The notes under the pieces are model-generated. The model was not told the DNA's origin. It was given only the letters and a program-made list of their open reading frames with translations, and searched no databases. DNA of 64,000 bases. It comes from Lentzea sp. NEAU-D7 (GTDB lineage: Bacteria; Actinomycetota; Actinomycetes; Mycobacteriales; Pseudonocardiaceae). The stretch is from the NCBI RefSeq assembly GCF_026242055.1, contig NZ_JAPJDL010000003.1, positions 62,001-126,000 on the forward strand, given 5' to 3'. A program made the translations under genes and the position numbers. Positions within the stretch are counted from its first letter, which is position 1. Each line of letters starts with the position of its first letter. Of the stretch, positions 51,788 through 60,976 are shown one piece after another.

Positions 51788-54700
51788 GTGCCCGACGACC
51801 CCCGACGTGGCGGCCCCTCTTCCCGTGGTGATCAGGATCCCCAGCACGACCAGCCGACCGGCCGTAGACGTCGCTCGATGGAAGGCTCTGGGGGCCTGAG
51901 CGTCTCGGACCTCATCGAGCAGCACAGCAGGACGGACATCCCCCGGCCCGTTCCGCCAGGCTCGCCCGACGCATCCACTACAGGCAGGCGTGCCCTGCCG
52001 GACCCACCCGCGGCCACGGGCAGGCGCGCACTGCCCGATCCACCGGCCCACCCGCAGCAGCCTCCTCAGGCACCGCGGCAGCAGCCGCCCGCGGCTCACC
52101 GGCCTGGTGAGCAGACGGGCACGCGCCCGCGGCCGGAGCAAGCCGCTCCGCAGAACTTCACCGGCGACCAGACCGGCAGGCGGCGCAGGCCCGATGCCCC
52201 CGCCGAGCCGAACGGCGTCCAGCAGACCGGCGCCCGCCCGCGTCCCGTGCCCGGCGAGCAGACCGGGCAGCGGCCGAGGCCTGCCCAGAACCCGCCCCAG
52301 GGTCCGGCCCAGACCGGGCAGCGCCCGAGGCCCGACACGACGGGCATGCAGCGCCGTCCGGTGCCCGGCGAGCAGCCCGGTGGTCCGGTCCGGCGCCCCG
52401 CACCAGGTGAGATGCCTCCGGGCACTCCGCCGCGCCGGCTCGCCCCCGGCGACGCCCCGTCGTCCAACGGCATCCCGCGCCCACCGGCGCCCGACGTCAC
52501 CCCGAACGGCATGCCCAGGCCGCCGGCTCCCGGCGACCCGCGGCGGATGCCCCCCGGCGACGCGCCTTCCTCGAACGGCATCCCGCGGCGCCCCGCGCCC
52601 GGTGGTGCGCCTGAGGCAGGTCTCGCGGGTGGTGCGGTCCGCCGACCGGCACCCGACGCCGGCGGAGCACCGCCACGCAGGCTCCTGCCGGGCGACGCCC
52701 CGTCGTCCAACGGCATCCCGCGCCCACCGGCACCGGGTGGCGTCACCTCGAACGGCCTGCCTCGCCCGCCTGCTCCCGGTGAGCCCACCGGCCTCCAGCG
52801 TCCCCCCGTGCCGGGTGCGCCGGACGGCCCCGCACCTCGCCGTCTGCTGCCGGGCGACGCACCGTCGTCCAACGGCATTCCGCGTCCTCCCGCCCCCGGC
52901 GAGGGACCCGAGATCACCGGCCGCCGTCCCATGCCCCCGAACGGGGACATGACGGGCAGGCAGCCGATGCCGTCGCGTGCGGAGTCGAGCGGGCCCCGGC
53001 CGATGCCCCCCAGGGCGGAGTCGAGCGGTCCGCGGCCGATTCCCGGTGGCCTCGCCAAGCGGCTCGGTGAGCCCGCGGGCGAACCCCAGATCGACGCGCC
53101 CGGCCCCGAGGCCACCCAGATCGCCCCCGCGGCGGGTGTGGCCAAGGTCGAGAAGCGCGAAGAGATGGACCCGCTGAGCCTCACCACCGAGATGGAGGCC
53201 ATCGGCGACGACGTGAAGAAGCGTCGCGAGGTCGACCACACCCTCGCGCGGTTCTCCGCGGTGCACGACGAACTGCTCGAGCAGGAGCGCCAGCGCAAGG
53301 AGCGGCGCGCCAAGCTCATGCCGTGGGTCAAGGACGGCGAAGAGGACGACCTCGTCGACGAGGCGACCCAGTTCGCCGAACCCGTCGTCCCCGACGAGGC
53401 GGACGGCGAGCAGCGGCCCACCGGCCGCACGCCGCAGCAGCGCAAGCTGATGCGCACCGCCAGGATCGGGGCGATCGCCGCCGCGGCCGTGGTGTTCGCG
53501 TCGACGGGCGTCGGCTGGGCTGCGATGAAGTGGGCCGACTCCAAGATCCAGCGGATCGACGCGCTCGGCGGCAACTCGCAGGCCGTGCAACAGGCCGAGA
53601 AGCAGCTGGGTGACGAGAACTTCCTGCTCGTCGGCTCGGACACCAGGGCGGGCGCGAAGGCCGGCGACAACGTCGGAACGCAGGCCCAGGAGGGTGGTGC
53701 GCGGTCGGACGTGATCATGCTCGCGCACATCCCCAAGGACCGTAAGCGCATGGTCATCGTGTCGTTGCCGCGCGACGTGCGGGTCGACCGTCCCGCGTGT
53801 CGCAGCTGGAACCCGGACAACGGGCAGTACGCCGGCCCGCTGGCACCGGAGAAGGGCGTCCTCGCGAACTCCGTCTACAACGACGGCGGACCCGAGTGCG
53901 TCGCCAACATGATGACGCAGCTGAGCGGCCTCAAGATCAACCACTTCGTGAGCATCGACTTCATCGGCTTCCGCGAGATGTCGACGGCCATCGGCGGCGT
54001 GGAGATCTGCACGCCCACGAAGATCGTCGACGACGAGCTCGGCGTGGTGATCGACAAGCCCGGCAAGCACACGCTCAAGGGCGACCAGGCGCTGCAGTAC
54101 GTGCGCGCACGCAAGGTCCAGGCCCAGGGCGACAGCGGTACCGACTTCGACCGGATCAAGCGGCAGCAGGGTTTCCTGTCGGCGATGCTGCGCCAGGCGC
54201 TGTCGAACGAGGTGCTGCTGAGCCCGACGAAGCTCAACAACTTCATCAACGCGCTCACCAAGTCCACGGTCGGTGACAACATCGACGTCGCCTCGCTGCT
54301 GGAGCTCGCGAACTCCCTGCAGAGCCTCGAGGCCGGTCGCGTGTCGTTCGTGACGATGCCGCACTGGACCGACGAGGGCCCGACGAAGTCGAACGACGAC
54401 AACATCGAGCGCCTCAAGGACGACGACATCAAGGCGTTGTTCCAGACGATCATCGATGGAACGCCGTTGCCGCAGGAGAAGGTGACCGACCCCGGCACCG
54501 GCAACGCTCCCGCCCAGCAGCCCGGCACCCTGGTGGACCCCAAGGAGGTCAGCATCCAGGTGCTCAACGGCGACTCGTCGAACGGCGGTGCCGTCGCCAG
54601 GACGTCGAACGCGTTGGCGCAGGAGGGTTTCAAGATCGTCAAGCGGGACAACGCACCGGAGCAGGCGCCGAAGACGATCATCAAGTTCGCCAAGGGCAAC

Positions 54701-54928
54701 GAGAACAAGGCCGCGACGCTCAAGGCCGCGGTGCCCAGCGCGGAGCTGGTCGAGTCGCCCGACATGGGCGGGGCGGTCCAGCTGATCATCGGCAAGAACT
54801 TCGACGACAAGGTCCAGGCACCGAAGGCGGGCGGCCAGCAGGCCACTCCACAGGGACAAACGCAAGGTCAGCCCGGCACCGATCTGTCCATTGTGAACGC
54901 GGCACAGGACCCCTGCGCGGCGAAGTGA
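51788..54928 (+). CDS. LytR-CpsA-Psr (LCP) cell-wall ligase with long disordered N-terminus
   Basis: 1046 aa from the GTG at 51788 (AGAAGGGAG upstream). Residues 1-550 are Pro/Gly/Arg-rich and disordered, including four copies of a unit built on GDAPSSNGIPR. One TM helix at about 555-580. LCP domain (about 610-790): LLVGSDTRAG, RSDVIMLAHIPKDRKRMVIV, SLPRDVRVD and QYVRARK. LytR_C domain about 920-1010. LCP enzymes transfer glycopolymers to peptidoglycan outside the membrane; the disordered part is cytoplasmic. Family members are usually 350-550 aa, so the tail is exceptional. Confidence 0.92.
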   Translation: MPDDPRRGGPSSRGDQDPQHDQPTGRRRRSMEGSGGLSVSDLIEQHSRTDIPRPVPPGSPDASTTGRRALPDPPAATGRRALPDPPAHPQQPPQAPRQQPPAAHRPGEQTGTRPRPEQAAPQNFTGDQTGRRRRPDAPAEPNGVQQTGARPRPVPGEQTGQRPRPAQNPPQGPAQTGQRPRPDTTGMQRRPVPGEQPGGPVRRPAPGEMPPGTPPRRLAPGDAPSSNGIPRPPAPDVTPNGMPRPPAPGDPRRMPPGDAPSSNGIPRRPAPGGAPEAGLAGGAVRRPAPDAGGAPPRRLLPGDAPSSNGIPRPPAPGGVTSNGLPRPPAPGEPTGLQRPPVPGAPDGPAPRRLLPGDAPSSNGIPRPPAPGEGPEITGRRPMPPNGDMTGRQPMPSRAESSGPRPMPPRAESSGPRPIPGGLAKRLGEPAGEPQIDAPGPEATQIAPAAGVAKVEKREEMDPLSLTTEMEAIGDDVKKRREVDHTLARFSAVHDELLEQERQRKERRAKLMPWVKDGEEDDLVDEATQFAEPVVPDEADGEQRPTGRTPQQRKLMRTARIGAIAAAAVVFASTGVGWAAMKWADSKIQRIDALGGNSQAVQQAEKQLGDENFLLVGSDTRAGAKAGDNVGTQAQEGGARSDVIMLAHIPKDRKRMVIVSLPRDVRVDRPACRSWNPDNGQYAGPLAPEKGVLANSVYNDGGPECVANMMTQLSGLKINHFVSIDFIGFREMSTAIGGVEICTPTKIVDDELGVVIDKPGKHTLKGDQALQYVRARKVQAQGDSGTDFDRIKRQQGFLSAMLRQALSNEVLLSPTKLNNFINALTKSTVGDNIDVASLLELANSLQSLEAGRVSFVTMPHWTDEGPTKSNDDNIERLKDDDIKALFQTIIDGTPLPQEKVTDPGTGNAPAQQPGTLVDPKEVSIQVLNGDSSNGGAVARTSNALAQEGFKIVKRDNAPEQAPKTIIKFAKGNENKAATLKAAVPSAELVESPDMGGAVQLIIGKNFDDKVQAPKAGGQQATPQGQTQGQPGTDLSIVNAAQDPCAAK
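52430..52905 (+). repeat. in-frame repeats encoding GDAPSSNGIPR units
   Basis: Four imperfect units of about 20-22 codons, each with GDAPSSNGIPR flanked by RR and PPAPG, separated by variable Pro/Gly spacers. The same codons recur (GGCGACGC, then TCGTCCAACGGCAT), so they arose by in-frame duplication within the LCP gene. Confidence 0.8.
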
Positions 54929-54938
54929 TTCGCCTGGG

Positions 54939-54960
54939 GTTCACCTCCGGTTCATCCTGG
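54939..54960 (+). promoter_or_regulatory. PHO box before phoU
   Basis: Two direct 11-bp units, GTTCACCTCCG (54939-54949) and GTTCATCCTGG (54950-54960), match the actinobacterial PhoP-binding repeat (GTTCACC type). They lie about 40 bases before the phoU ATG. Confidence 0.82.
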
Positions 54961-55000
54961 CATGTCGCTGCCGCGATGGTCGGGACGTAGGCTGAGCGCC

Positions 55001-55666
55001 ATGCGCGAGGCCTACCACGACCAGCTCGAACAGCTCGCCGACCAGCTGGCCGACATGACCGGCATGGTTGCCGAGGCGATGCAGAACGCGACCGCAGCCC
55101 TGCTGCAGGCCGACCTAGGCCTGGCCGAGCAGGTCATCAGCGGCGACCAGAAGGTCGACGACGTCCGCTCCAGCATCGAGGAGCAGGCGTACGCACTGCT
55201 CGCACTACAAGCACCGGTCGCGACCGACCTGCGCACCGTGCTCGCGGTGATCCACGCCGCCGAGAGCGTCGAGCGGATGGGCGACCTGGCGCTGCACGTG
55301 GCCAAGGCCGCGCGCCGCCGGCACCCGGCGTCGGCGCTGCCGGAGGACGTGCAGCCGTACTTCACGGAGATGGGCCAGATCGCGGTCAAGCTCGCGAACG
55401 AGGCCGCGTCGATCATCCGCGAGAAGGACGTCGACCGTGCGCGCAGCCTCGAGGACGAGGACGACGCGATGGACGACATCCACCGCCACCTCTTCTCCGT
55501 GATCATGGACAAGGAGTGGCAGCACGGCGTTCCCGCCGCGGTCGACGTGACGCTGCTCGGCCGCTTCTACGAGCGCTTCGGCGACCACGCCGTGTCGGTC
55601 GCCAAGCGCACGGTCTTCGTCGTCACCGGCCGGATGCCCGGCTACGGTGGCGACGCCGACCTCTAG
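55001..55666 (+). CDS. phoU: phosphate-signalling protein PhoU
   Basis: 221 aa from MREAYHDQLEQL. Two PhoU three-helix repeats (about 10-105 and 115-210) with the metal-binding patterns VERMGDLALHVAKAA and YERFGDHAVSVAKR. PhoU links the Pst transporter to the PhoR/PhoP system and represses phosphate uptake signalling. Here it lies opposite and about 1.2 kb from pstB, with its own PHO box. Start chosen over an upstream in-frame ATG at 54962 that would begin just after the PHO box. Confidence 0.94.
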   Translation: MREAYHDQLEQLADQLADMTGMVAEAMQNATAALLQADLGLAEQVISGDQKVDDVRSSIEEQAYALLALQAPVATDLRTVLAVIHAAESVERMGDLALHVAKAARRRHPASALPEDVQPYFTEMGQIAVKLANEAASIIREKDVDRARSLEDEDDAMDDIHRHLFSVIMDKEWQHGVPAAVDVTLLGRFYERFGDHAVSVAKRTVFVVTGRMPGYGGDADL

Positions 55667-55678
55667 TTCCCACAGTTT

Positions 55679-56839
55679 TCAGCGAAACTGCCCATCGCGC
55701 TCTGCCACCAGCTCCGGATCGGCGTAGGCCTCGGAGAACTCGGCGAGCACGGTGGGCAGTTCTTCGTCCCACACCGCCCGCGCCTCGTCGCGCGGCAGAT
55801 CCCGTGCGTCGACCGTGAAGTACGCCCACGCCCGCACGATCTCGGGCATCAGCGCCAGGTCCGCGTCGGACACGTGCAGCTTCGCGGCCACGTTGAGGAT
55901 CAGCACTGCGGTCAGCGACGCCGGCCCGTAGACGACGGGATCCCGGTTCTGTTCCACCGCGGCGGAAACGACGATGCGAGCGAACGCCCGCGCGGCCTCC
56001 ACGTCGGCGATTCCGTGCTCTGAAGCCAGGAACGCGTCGACGATCTCGTCCGTCCTGTCCGGACCGGCGGCGGGAATCTCGTACTCGCCGGGCACCAGCG
56101 CACTCACGCGGGCGTCGGCGAGGGCGATGAGCTGCACCGGGTGCCGCACGTCCTCCTCGCCCATCAACCCTTCCTCGGCCTCCTCGTCCGGGCCGTCCTC
56201 CCAGAACTGCTCGATGTCCGGCCACACGCGGTCGTAGACGTCGGTGGCGCTCAGGGAGGTGATCTCGTCGCGGAACGCGTCGGGCGTGGAGGCGATCATG
56301 TCCTCCAGCAGCGCGACGGTGCCCTCGTCCGGCGTCGAGAACAGCTCGATGGCGGTGACGCCGAGCACCGGCTGGCGCATGAACAGCACGGTCTCGCCGA
56401 CGCCGGCGCGTTCCTGGGTGATCGCGATGACCTCGACGTCGCCCAGCAGGTTCGTGACGAGGAACGCGTCGCGGAAGTCGGGCACGGTGCCGGGGACGTA
56501 CCAGTCCGGCTCGGCGATGCCGCGTGCCGCAACGGTTTCCGCCGCGGCGAACGAGGCGGCCCTGTTCTCCTCGGAGCCCACACCGGCCAGCGCGCGCAAC
56601 GCGGTGAGCGCCGCGGGGTCGTCCATCGCCTGCAGCGCCTCGATCAACGGCTCGGTGCCGGACCCGGCGAGCCACAGCGTCGCGTAGAGCTCGCTCGCCC
56701 AGGCGTCCGCGAGCAACCAGGACTCCGAACGCACCGCGGCCGCCGACTCGAGCAGCGCCCCGTACGGGGACTGCTGCTCGGGCCTGCGGCCGGGTGCCTT
56801 GCCTTGCTTCTTCTTGCGGCTCTTGCTCTGCGGGCTCAC
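55679..56839 (-). CDS. 386-aa protein of unknown function
   Basis: Start ambiguous: GTG at 56839 taken; a TTG at 56848 is the longer choice. N-terminus basic (SRKKKQGKAPGRR), the rest acidic and helical with no TM or known motif; it includes GDVEVIAITQERAG and ADARVSALVPGEYEI. Similar to conserved actinobacterial proteins next to pst/phoU (recollection). Convergent with phoU (12 bases apart) and behind pstB in the same direction. Function unknown. Confidence 0.7.
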   Translation of the reverse strand: MSPQSKSRKKKQGKAPGRRPEQQSPYGALLESAAAVRSESWLLADAWASELYATLWLAGSGTEPLIEALQAMDDPAALTALRALAGVGSEENRAASFAAAETVAARGIAEPDWYVPGTVPDFRDAFLVTNLLGDVEVIAITQERAGVGETVLFMRQPVLGVTAIELFSTPDEGTVALLEDMIASTPDAFRDEITSLSATDVYDRVWPDIEQFWEDGPDEEAEEGLMGEEDVRHPVQLIALADARVSALVPGEYEIPAAGPDRTDEIVDAFLASEHGIADVEAARAFARIVVSAAVEQNRDPVVYGPASLTAVLILNVAAKLHVSDADLALMPEIVRAWAYFTVDARDLPRDEARAVWDEELPTVLAEFSEAYADPELVAERDGQFR

Positions 56840-56867
56840 CCGCAGCAATTTAGTGCAACCGGCGAAT

Positions 56868-57644
56868 TTAGCCGAACCGGCCGGAGATGTAGTCCTCGGT
56901 CGCCTTCTGGCTGGGGTTGGAGAAGATCTTCTCCGTGTCGTCCACCTCGATCAGCTGTCCGGGCTGACCGACACCCAGCAGGTTGAAGAACGCGGTCTGG
57001 TCGGACACGCGCGCCGCCTGCTGCATGTTGTGAGTCACGATGACGATCGTGTACTCCTTCTTCAGCTCCGTGATCAGGTCCTCGATCGCCAGCGTGGAGA
57101 TCGGGTCCAGGGCCGAGCAGGGCTCGTCCATGAGCAGCACGTCGGGCTGCACCGCGATGGCACGCGCGATGCACAGACGCTGCTGCTGACCACCGGAGAG
57201 GCCGCCGCCCGGCTTGTCGAGCCGGTCCTTGACCTCGTTCCAGAGGTTGGCGCCGCGCAGCGAGCGCTCCGCCACCTCGTCGAGCTTCTTCTTGTCCTTC
57301 ACGCCCGAGAGGCGGAGGCCGGCCACCACGTTGTCGCGAATGGACATCGTGGGGAACGGGTTCGGGCGCTGGAACACCATGCCGATGGTGCGGCGCACCT
57401 CGACCGGGTCCACAGTGGACATGTAGATGTCCTCGCCGTCGAGGAGCACCTTGCCCTCGACGCGGGCGCCGGGGGCGACCTCGTGCATGCGGTTCAGCGA
57501 CCGCAGCACGGTCGACTTGCCGCAGCCGGAGGGGCCGATGAACGCGGTGACGTTCTTCGGCGGCACCGCGAGCGAGACGTTCTCCACGGCGTGGAACTTG
57601 CCGTAGAAGAGGTTCAGGTCCTTGATGTCGAGTCGCTTGGCCAT
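56868..57644 (-). CDS. pstB: phosphate ABC transporter ATPase
   Basis: 258 aa. Walker [10 protein letters not shown], signature LSGGQQQRL, Walker [13 protein letters not shown] and switch His ([10 protein letters not shown]). PstB-specific [13 protein letters not shown] and [13 protein letters not shown]. Energises high-affinity phosphate import. Last gene of pstSCAB, 10 bases after pstA. Confidence 0.96.
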   Translation of the reverse strand: MAKRLDIKDLNLFYGKFHAVENVSLAVPPKNVTAFIGPSGCGKSTVLRSLNRMHEVAPGARVEGKVLLDGEDIYMSTVDPVEVRRTIGMVFQRPNPFPTMSIRDNVVAGLRLSGVKDKKKLDEVAERSLRGANLWNEVKDRLDKPGGGLSGGQQQRLCIARAIAVQPDVLLMDEPCSALDPISTLAIEDLITELKKEYTIVIVTHNMQQAARVSDQTAFFNLLGVGQPGQLIEVDDTEKIFSNPSQKATEDYISGRFG

Positions 57645-57654
57645 GTCCGCCCGC

Positions 57655-58569
57655 TCACTTCGTCTTCGGCGCCAGCGCCCGCGAGATCACGGTCGCCAGG
57701 AGGTTGAACAGGGTGATGAGGACGACGAGCGTGATCGCCGCGCCCCAGATGCGGTCGAAGCCCGCCGCCGTCGGGTTGTTGCGCTCGTTCACCATCATCA
57801 ACGGCAGCGAGGCCATGGGGCCGTCGAACAGGTTGTAGTTGATGAACGGGGCGTACGCCGCGAGCACCAGCACCGGCGCGGTCTCGCCCATGACGCGGGC
57901 GAGGGCCAGCATGATGCCGGTCAGGATGCCGGACAGCGCCGTCGGGATGACGATCTTGGCGATCGTCTTCCACTTCGGGATGCCCAGCGCGTAGGAGGCC
58001 TCGCGCAGCTCGTCCGGGACGATCTTGAGCATCTCCTCGGTCGTGCGCACGATGACCGGCACCATCAGCAGCACCAGCGCGAGCGACACGGCCAGGGCGC
58101 TGCGGCTCAGACCGAAGGTCGTGATCCACACGGTGTAGACGAACAGCGCCGCGACGATCGACGGGACACCGGTCAGGATGTCGACCATGAACGTCGTCGC
58201 CTTCGACAGCCGTGAGCGGCCGCCGTACTCGACGAGGTAGATGGCGACCATGATGCCGATCGGCACGGAGATCACGGCGCAGACGAGGCCCTGGACCAGC
58301 GTGCCGTAGATCGCGTGGTACGCGCCGCCGCCCTGCTGGCGGGCCAGGAGGCCCGACATCGACTTCTGCCACCAGTCACCGTCGAGGATGACCGGGAAGC
58401 CGCGCTGGATCACCGTGTAGAGCACCCACACCAGCGGGATGATCGCGATCAGGAACGCGCCCCACACGAGTGCGGTGGCGATGCCGTTCTTGATCCTGCG
58501 GTTGACGCTGACCGACTGGAACGTCGGGGGCGTCGCGAGCCGCTGAGGATCCGCGAGATTCGTGCTCAC
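57655..58569 (-). CDS. pstA: phosphate ABC transporter permease
   Basis: 304 aa, six TM helices, with the coupling-helix EAA region [20 protein letters not shown]. Start overlaps pstC stop (ATGA, 58566-58569). Pairs with PstC to form the membrane channel. Confidence 0.95.
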   Translation of the reverse strand: MSTNLADPQRLATPPTFQSVSVNRRIKNGIATALVWGAFLIAIIPLVWVLYTVIQRGFPVILDGDWWQKSMSGLLARQQGGGAYHAIYGTLVQGLVCAVISVPIGIMVAIYLVEYGGRSRLSKATTFMVDILTGVPSIVAALFVYTVWITTFGLSRSALAVSLALVLLMVPVIVRTTEEMLKIVPDELREASYALGIPKWKTIAKIVIPTALSGILTGIMLALARVMGETAPVLVLAAYAPFINYNLFDGPMASLPLMMVNERNNPTAAGFDRIWGAAITLVVLITLFNLLATVISRALAPKTK

Positions 58570-59630
58570 TCGTACTCCTTGTGGCCGGCGACGATCGAGC
58601 GCGCGATGGCGTTCACGACGAAGGTCAGCACGAACAGCACCAGACCGGCGGCGATGTAGGCACCGGCCGAGCGCGCGTCGTTGAACTCCGGCGCGGCCAG
58701 CGCGATCTTCGAGGCGAACGTCGAACCACCGTCGAACAGCGACCAGCCGAACGAGCTGGTGGCGGTGCTCAGGATGATCGCGACGGCGATGGTCTCACCG
58801 AGGGCGCGGCCGAGGCCGAGCATCGAGGCGCTGACGTAACCGGCCTTGCCGAACGGCAGGACCGTCGTGCGGACGACCTCCCACTTGGTCGCACCGAGCG
58901 CGATGGCGCCCTCGACGTGCATCGTGGGAGTGCGCTCGAAGACCTCGCGGCTGACGGCCGTGATGATCGGCAGGATCATCACCGCGACGACGATGCCCGC
59001 GGTGAAGATGGTGCCGCCGAGCTGCACGTTGACGTTGCCCTTGGCGAAGATCGGGATCCAGCCGAGGTTCGCGATCAGCCACTCGGAGAACGGGAACAGC
59101 ACGGGGCCGAGCACGAACAGGCCCCAGAGGCCGAAGACGATCGACGGCACGGCCGCGAGCAGGTCGATGACGTAGGCGAACGGCCGGGCGAGGTTGCGCG
59201 GCGCGTACTGCGTGAGGAACAGCGCGATGCCCAGCGCGATCGGCATGGCGATCAGCAGGGCGACCACCGCGACCACGACCGTGACGAGCGTCAGGTCGAG
59301 GATGCCGAACCGCAGGTTCGTCGGGTCGGTGGTGTTCCACTCGCGGCTGGTCAGGAAGTTGACGTTGTCCAGCCCGAGCGACGGGATGGCCTGCAGGATG
59401 AGGAACAGGCCGATCGCGCCGATGAGGACGACGATGAAGACACCGGACCCCGTCGCCAGGCCGCGGAAGATGCGGTCACCAGGCCGGACGTGAGGTGCCT
59501 TGGTCGTTACTGGAGCTTCCGGTGTCGGGGGAATCGGAGCCTCCGAGGCGGTGGGAGCAGCCGCTGCGCCCCGCTCGGCTCCGGTGTCACCGGAGCCGGC
59601 GGGGCGCAAGGCCGCGACGGGATCGTTCAT
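58566..59630 (-). CDS. pstC: phosphate ABC transporter permease
   Basis: 354 aa. An Ala/Pro-rich N-terminal cytoplasmic tail (residues 1-50) is followed by about six TM helices and the EAA region GAIALGATKWEVVRTTVLPF. The N-terminal tail is a common actinobacterial feature. Second gene of the pst operon. Confidence 0.95.
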   Translation of the reverse strand: MNDPVAALRPAGSGDTGAERGAAAAPTASEAPIPPTPEAPVTTKAPHVRPGDRIFRGLATGSGVFIVVLIGAIGLFLILQAIPSLGLDNVNFLTSREWNTTDPTNLRFGILDLTLVTVVVAVVALLIAMPIALGIALFLTQYAPRNLARPFAYVIDLLAAVPSIVFGLWGLFVLGPVLFPFSEWLIANLGWIPIFAKGNVNVQLGGTIFTAGIVVAVMILPIITAVSREVFERTPTMHVEGAIALGATKWEVVRTTVLPFGKAGYVSASMLGLGRALGETIAVAIILSTATSSFGWSLFDGGSTFASKIALAAPEFNDARSAGAYIAAGLVLFVLTFVVNAIARSIVAGHKEYE

Positions 59631-59665
59631 CGCGTCTGTGTGTCAGCCGAAGTCTCGCATCAACC

Positions 59666-60778
59666 TCAGGCGATCGCCTTCACAGCGGTCAGGAGCTTCT
59701 CCTGGAACGCCTTGGGCAGCGGCACGTAGCCGGCGTCGGCGAGCTGCGCCTGACCGGTCGTGGCGGCAACCGTGAGGAACGCCTTGACGGCCTTCGCGGT
59801 GTCGGCGTCGTAGCCCTTCGAGCACACGATCTCGTAGGTCGCGAGCAGCAGCGGGTACGCACCGGCGGCCTTGGAGCCGTAGATCGAGTCGAGGTCGAGG
59901 ACCAGGTTGTTGCCCTCGCCCTTGATCTTCGCACCGTCGATGGCCTTGCCGGCCGACTCGGCGGTCAGCTCGACGGCACCGGCACCAGAGTCGATCTTGG
60001 CGATCGAGAGCTTGTTGTCCTGGGCGAAGGACCACTCGACGTAGGTGATGGCACCGTCGATGGAGCCGACGGCCTGAGCGACACCGGCGGACTTCTCCTT
60101 GCCCTCGCCGACACCACCCTTGAACTGCTTGCCGTCACCCTTGGTCCAGCCACCGGCGACCTTGAGGTACTTCTGGAAGTTGTCGGTGGTGCCCGACTCG
60201 TCCGAGCGGTAGATGACCGCGATGTCCTTGTCCGGCAGGGTCGCGGAGCCGTTCAGCGCCTTGATGGCCGGGTCGTTCCACTTCTTGACCGCACCGGAGA
60301 AGATCGCGGCGGTGGTCTTGGCGTCCAGCACGAGGCTGTCCACACCGGAGACCTTGTAGCCGACGGCGACGGGGCCGAAGACCAGCGGCAGGTTCCACGC
60401 CGGGTTGCTCTGGCAGCGCTTGGCGGCGGCCTCGGTCTCGGCACCTTCCTTGAGCGCCGAGTCGGAACCACCGAAGTCGACCTGGCCGGCGTTGAAGTTC
60501 TTCACGCCCGCGCCGGAGCCCGAGGGGTTGTACGCGAGGTCCACACCGGGGCAGGCGGCCTGGTAGGCCTGCACGAACGCGTCGACCGCGTTCTTCTGCG
60601 CGGAGGAGCCCTCGGCGTTGAGCTTGGTCTTGCCACCGCACTCGACCGGGACAGACGCAGCGTTCGACGAGGTGTTCGTGCCACCCGCCGGAGCGTTGTT
60701 GTCGCTGCCACACGCACTGAGCAGCAGCGCGCTGGCCGCGACGAGGCCGAGAACGGCACCGTGCCGCTGGATCTTCAC
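59666..60778 (-). CDS. pstS: phosphate-binding lipoprotein
   Basis: 370 aa from a GTG with GGAGGA seven bases upstream; the longer frame runs through the PHO box. Lipobox ALLLSACGSD. Phosphate-binding motifs: NAEGSSAQKNAVDAF, YNPSGSGAGVKNF, DFGGSDSALK and RSDESGTTDNFQKYL. It captures phosphate outside the membrane. A PHO box lies about 95 bases upstream, so it should be induced by phosphate starvation. Confidence 0.96.
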   Translation of the reverse strand: MKIQRHGAVLGLVAASALLLSACGSDNNAPAGGTNTSSNAASVPVECGGKTKLNAEGSSAQKNAVDAFVQAYQAACPGVDLAYNPSGSGAGVKNFNAGQVDFGGSDSALKEGAETEAAAKRCQSNPAWNLPLVFGPVAVGYKVSGVDSLVLDAKTTAAIFSGAVKKWNDPAIKALNGSATLPDKDIAVIYRSDESGTTDNFQKYLKVAGGWTKGDGKQFKGGVGEGKEKSAGVAQAVGSIDGAITYVEWSFAQDNKLSIAKIDSGAGAVELTAESAGKAIDGAKIKGEGNNLVLDLDSIYGSKAAGAYPLLLATYEIVCSKGYDADTAKAVKAFLTVAATTGQAQLADAGYVPLPKAFQEKLLTAVKAIA

Positions 60779-60873
60779 CTTGGTCCTCCACCTTGCGGAA
60801 AGCATTAGCGGTTCGCGACGGACGCCGCCGCTCGCTACGGAAGGTAGGTAGCCAGAATGGACAGCCCACCTAG

Positions 60874-60895
60874 TCAGGGTGAACGGGAGGTGAAC
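60874..60895 (-). promoter_or_regulatory. PHO box before pstS
   Basis: On the minus strand two direct 11-bp units, GTTCACCTCCC (60895-60885) and GTTCACCCTGA (60884-60874), match the PhoP-binding repeat. They lie about 95 bases upstream of the pstS start. Confidence 0.85.
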
Positions 60896-60976
60896 ACCGA
60901 ACGGGAAGTGACGGGTCACACGGCCAAAAGAGTGATGGCGTGACCAGCGCGTATGCGTTTTGTGACGGTACGTTGA

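Noticed and set aside
52430..52905. Possible CRISPR-like or tandem DNA repeats
   Set aside because: The repeats keep the reading frame and code for Pro-rich units of the LCP protein; spacing is irregular and no cas gene is present, despite the mCpol name of the cargo domain.
51737..54865. A 1042-codon open frame on the minus strand
   Set aside because: It is antisense to the LCP gene and consists of Arg/Gly/His-rich sequence with no domain; the LCP frame has TM and catalytic motifs.
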